Positions 5,961 through 8,329 of a DNA stretch of 8,329 nt are shown one piece after another. The stretch's first letter is position 1. Every line of letters begins with the position of its first letter. The notes under the pieces are model-generated. The model saw only the letters and a program-made list of their open reading frames with translations, did not search any database and was not told the DNA's origin. The position numbers and the translations under genes are program-made. Source of the DNA: Planctomycetota bacterium (GTDB taxonomy: Bacteria; Planctomycetota; UBA1135; UBA2386); contig JAGQQZ010000182.1 of the NCBI GenBank assembly GCA_020425915.1, positions 1 through 8,329 of the forward strand. The letters run 5' to 3'.

Positions 5961-6689
5961 ATGTTGTTCCGCGCCAAGTCGGTCCTCCTGACCGCTGCTC
6001 TCACCCTCCTCGTCGCTCCGCTGTCGGCCCAGTGCGACGGCTGCAAGCAAGGCCAGTCCAAGCCGGCGACCCCGGTCGTCCAGGACGTTCCCGCGAAGCC
6101 TGCTCCGCAGGACGCCAAGGCGAAGACCGCGCAGAAGGTCGAGGCCAAGAAGGCTCCGAAGAGCGAGTCCTGTGGCGGCTGCCCGAGCGAGGCCGCGAAG
6201 TCGGACTGCGGGCAGTGCCCGAGCACGGTCACCACGACCGCGAAGCCGGTCAAGATGGAGAAGAAGGCCGAGAAGGGTGCTTGCTCGGACTGCTCGTCGG
6301 CCCCGAAGGCCGACTGCGGCTCGTGCTCGTCGACGGTCACGACCTCCGCGAAGCCCGCGAAGGGTGCCGCTCCGGTCGCGAAGCCGGTCGACACCGCGAA
6401 GCCGGCGAAGTCCGAGTGCTCCGGTGTCTGCCCGATGACCGGCGCCAAGGCCGAAGCCACGGCGAAGCCCGCTGCTCAGCAGGTCAAGGGCACGGTCAAG
6501 ACCAAGGTCACCGGCAAGGGTGACAAGGAATGCTGCTCGGACGCGACTTCGAAGTCGGCCAAGGGTGGTTGCTGCGGCGACTGCGGTGACGGCGCGTCGG
6601 GCGACTGCTGCTCGGGCGAGGCCAAGGCGAAGGCCAAGCCGGCGAAGAAGGTCAAGGTCGAGGCCAAGGCCAAGCCCAGCATCGACTGA
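5961..6689 (+). CDS. Exported Lys/Ala/Cys-rich low-complexity protein of unknown function
   Basis: A 242-residue protein that I do not recognise. Residues 1-23 are a clear signal peptide (MLFRAKS, hydrophobic VLLTAALTLLVAP, cleavage near LSA). There is no proper lipobox, because Gln24 precedes Cys25. The mature part contains 19 cysteines, mostly as CxxC pairs: 25/28, 71/74, 83/86, 108/111 and 119/122. It also has CSGVC at 153-157, CC at 191-192, CCGDC at 204-208 and CC at 216-217. They are embedded in Lys/Ala/Pro/Val linkers (AKP, KAK, AKA). The mature protein has no His, Trp, Tyr or Phe, so it binds no CxxCH haem and is probably largely disordered and basic. Plausible roles are soft-metal binding, a disulfide-crosslinked envelope component or a thiol redox buffer; none is proven. 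The next gene starts 9 bases after its stop, in the same frame. The divergent neighbour is a cysteine synthase-family enzyme. Confidence 0.75.
   Translation: MLFRAKSVLLTAALTLLVAPLSAQCDGCKQGQSKPATPVVQDVPAKPAPQDAKAKTAQKVEAKKAPKSESCGGCPSEAAKSDCGQCPSTVTTTAKPVKMEKKAEKGACSDCSSAPKADCGSCSSTVTTSAKPAKGAAPVAKPVDTAKPAKSECSGVCPMTGAKAEATAKPAAQQVKGTVKTKVTGKGDKECCSDATSKSAKGGCCGDCGDGASGDCCSGEAKAKAKPAKKVKVEAKAKPSID
6171..6362 (+). repeat. Internal duplication of a CxxC-CxxC unit in the Cys-rich protein
   Basis: Residues 71-98 and 108-134 of the Cys-rich protein are two copies of one unit. Each has a CxxC, 8 or 7 residues including a Lys, DCGxC, then a tail of the form STVTT-AKP-K. The second copy is one residue shorter. 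DNA identity is visible in the tails (6226-6254 and 6334-6362). The two copies are separated by a 9-residue Lys-rich linker. This suggests growth of the gene by unit duplication. Confidence 0.65.
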
Positions 6690-6698
6690 CCGAGCACT

Positions 6699-7028
6699 GT
6701 GACCGATACGCACGACGGCTCCCACGCCACGCCCGTCAGGAACATCGAGGACCGTTCGTTCTTCGATGTTTTCGCGGATCACATCGGTGAGGTCTTCCTC
6801 ATCGCGAACCCGCAGTCCTTCGAGGAGGGGGCGCTCGGCCCCAAGCTCCAGGAGGACTTCTATCCCGCGAAGTTGATCGGGCTCGGCCGGGACTATCTCG
6901 TGTTCGTGATCCCGTTCTCGCACGGTGGTGGGAAAAACGCGGAGAAGGAAGCGGCGCGGCAGTACGTGCCGCTCCACAGCGTCAAGCGCGTCAGCTTCAT
7001 GAAGTCCCAGCGCGTGCTGCACCTGTAG
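6699..7028 (+). CDS. Small conserved-looking protein of unknown function, possibly a small beta-barrel
   Basis: A 109-residue soluble protein with a GTG start. There is no signal peptide or membrane segment, so it is probably cytoplasmic. Composition is balanced, unlike its upstream neighbour. After a polar N-terminus (about 1-15) it reads NIEDRSFFDVFADHIGEVFL (15-34), ANPQSFEEG, YPAKLIGLGRDYLVFVIPF (55-73), a Gly/Lys loop, then QYVPLHSVKRVSF (88-100) and RVLHL at the end. Alternating hydrophobic strands with 'GLGRDYLVFV ... YVPLHSVKRVSF' resemble the strand pattern of Sm-like or SH3-like small barrels; this is an inference from pattern only. It starts 9 bases after the Cys-rich gene in the same frame and precedes the nifJ homologue by 127 bases. 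No ATG occurs before the late Met at residue 101, so GTG is the only sensible start; the upstream ribosome site is weak. Confidence 0.7.
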   Translation: MTDTHDGSHATPVRNIEDRSFFDVFADHIGEVFLIANPQSFEEGALGPKLQEDFYPAKLIGLGRDYLVFVIPFSHGGGKNAEKEAARQYVPLHSVKRVSFMKSQRVLHL

Positions 7029-7143
7029 CCGCGAGTCGGACTCTCAATCCTGCGACCTGAAACGCGCGACGTGATCGACGCGGGGGCCGAAACCCTCGCG
7101 TCGGCGCCCTCGCGCGCCACGACCACGACGGTCTGGTAGTTGC

Positions 7144-7148
7144 AAGGG
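7144..7148 (+). promoter_or_regulatory. Shine-Dalgarno-like site for the nifJ homologue
   Basis: AAGGG lies 7 bases before the ATG at 7156. This fits the start chosen from homology, where the ITVDANEAVA block begins ten residues into the protein. The rest of the 127-base gap (7029-7155) shows only a short palindrome at 7033-7043 and no clear promoter. Confidence 0.5.
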
Positions 7149-7155
7149 CAGGGCC

Positions 7156-8329
<1,174 letters not shown>

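Noticed and set aside
3913..5961. A 682-codon open frame on the plus strand covering the start of the nonahaem gene, the cysteine synthase-family gene and the divergent region.
   Set aside because: It is antisense to two well-supported genes, is Arg/Asp/Val-rich without any recognisable domain, and runs through the intergenic regions. High G+C removes stops in such frames.
6171..6644. The CxxC motifs of the Cys-rich protein as haem-binding sites, by analogy with the two cytochromes nearby.
   Set aside because: None is followed by histidine, and the protein contains no histidine at all, so covalent CxxCH haem attachment is not possible.
5637..7022. A 461-codon minus-strand open frame opposite the Cys-rich and small protein genes.
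   Set aside because: Leu/Arg/Gly-rich composition comes from reading Lys/Ala codons in antisense. The plus strand has a good ribosome site, a signal peptide and ordered CxxC motifs.
7033..7043. Palindrome GAGTCGGACTC after the small-protein gene, resembling the arms of the hairpin at 521-539.
   Set aside because: With a single central base it cannot form a hairpin. A match of this length between two GC-rich sites is not surprising. No third copy was noticed near other genes.

Overview
The window is G+C-rich bacterial DNA, densely coding on both strands. It most likely comes from a planctomycete (Planctomycetota) or close relative. Three protein-level clues support this. The sigma factor at the left edge has the 'DLVQS.W..VL..L..FE.RG.GS..RWL' signature that I associate with planctomycetal ECF sigma factors. 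The nine-haem cytochrome ends in a cysteine-containing beta-rich domain with the 'G.GC...G..P.L...G.P..GG' and 'F.Q...LDP.....SNGL.V.I' pattern that recurs at the C-terminus of many secreted planctomycetal proteins. Secreted multihaem proteins and a NifJ-type pyruvate:ferredoxin oxidoreductase suggest a respiratory or facultatively anaerobic life. The taxonomic call rests on remembered family patterns, not on a search.

Layout, left to right. At 1-543 (+) is the 3' part of an ECF sigma factor gene cut by the window edge. At 566-2146 (+), 22 bases later, is a secreted five-haem (CxxCH) cytochrome. At 2182-4536 (-), convergent with it across a 35-base gap holding a GC-rich hairpin, is a nine-haem secreted protein with an N-terminal WNDLGMHC domain, a cadherin-like domain and the planctomycete-type C-terminal domain. 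At 4750-5778 (-) is a PLP-dependent cysteine synthase-family enzyme. Positions 5779-5960 form a divergent intergenic region with two strong hairpins. At 5961-6689 (+) is an exported Lys/Ala/Cys-rich low-complexity protein with 19 cysteines, which I do not recognise. At 6699-7028 (+), 9 bases later, is a 109-residue conserved-looking cytoplasmic protein of unknown function. At 7156-8329 (+) is the first third of a NifJ-type pyruvate:ferredoxin (flavodoxin) oxidoreductase, running off the right edge.

How the genes may work together (inference). The left half looks like an extracytoplasmic electron-transfer locus: a sigma factor followed by a pentahaem cytochrome, facing a nonahaem surface or periplasmic protein. 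The right half pairs a cysteine-synthesis enzyme, divergently, with a very cysteine-rich exported protein, and that gene may share an operon with a small protein and a low-potential 2-oxoacid oxidoreductase. Sulfur or thiol supply and redox chemistry are the common thread, but nothing in the sequence proves a functional link.

No tRNA, rRNA, CRISPR array, insertion sequence or phage gene was seen. No stretch longer than 300 bases lacks a gene. The longest gaps are 4537-4749 (213 bases), 5779-5960 (182 bases) and 7029-7155 (127 bases). Long open frames antisense to the real genes are abundant and are by-products of the high G+C at third codon positions.
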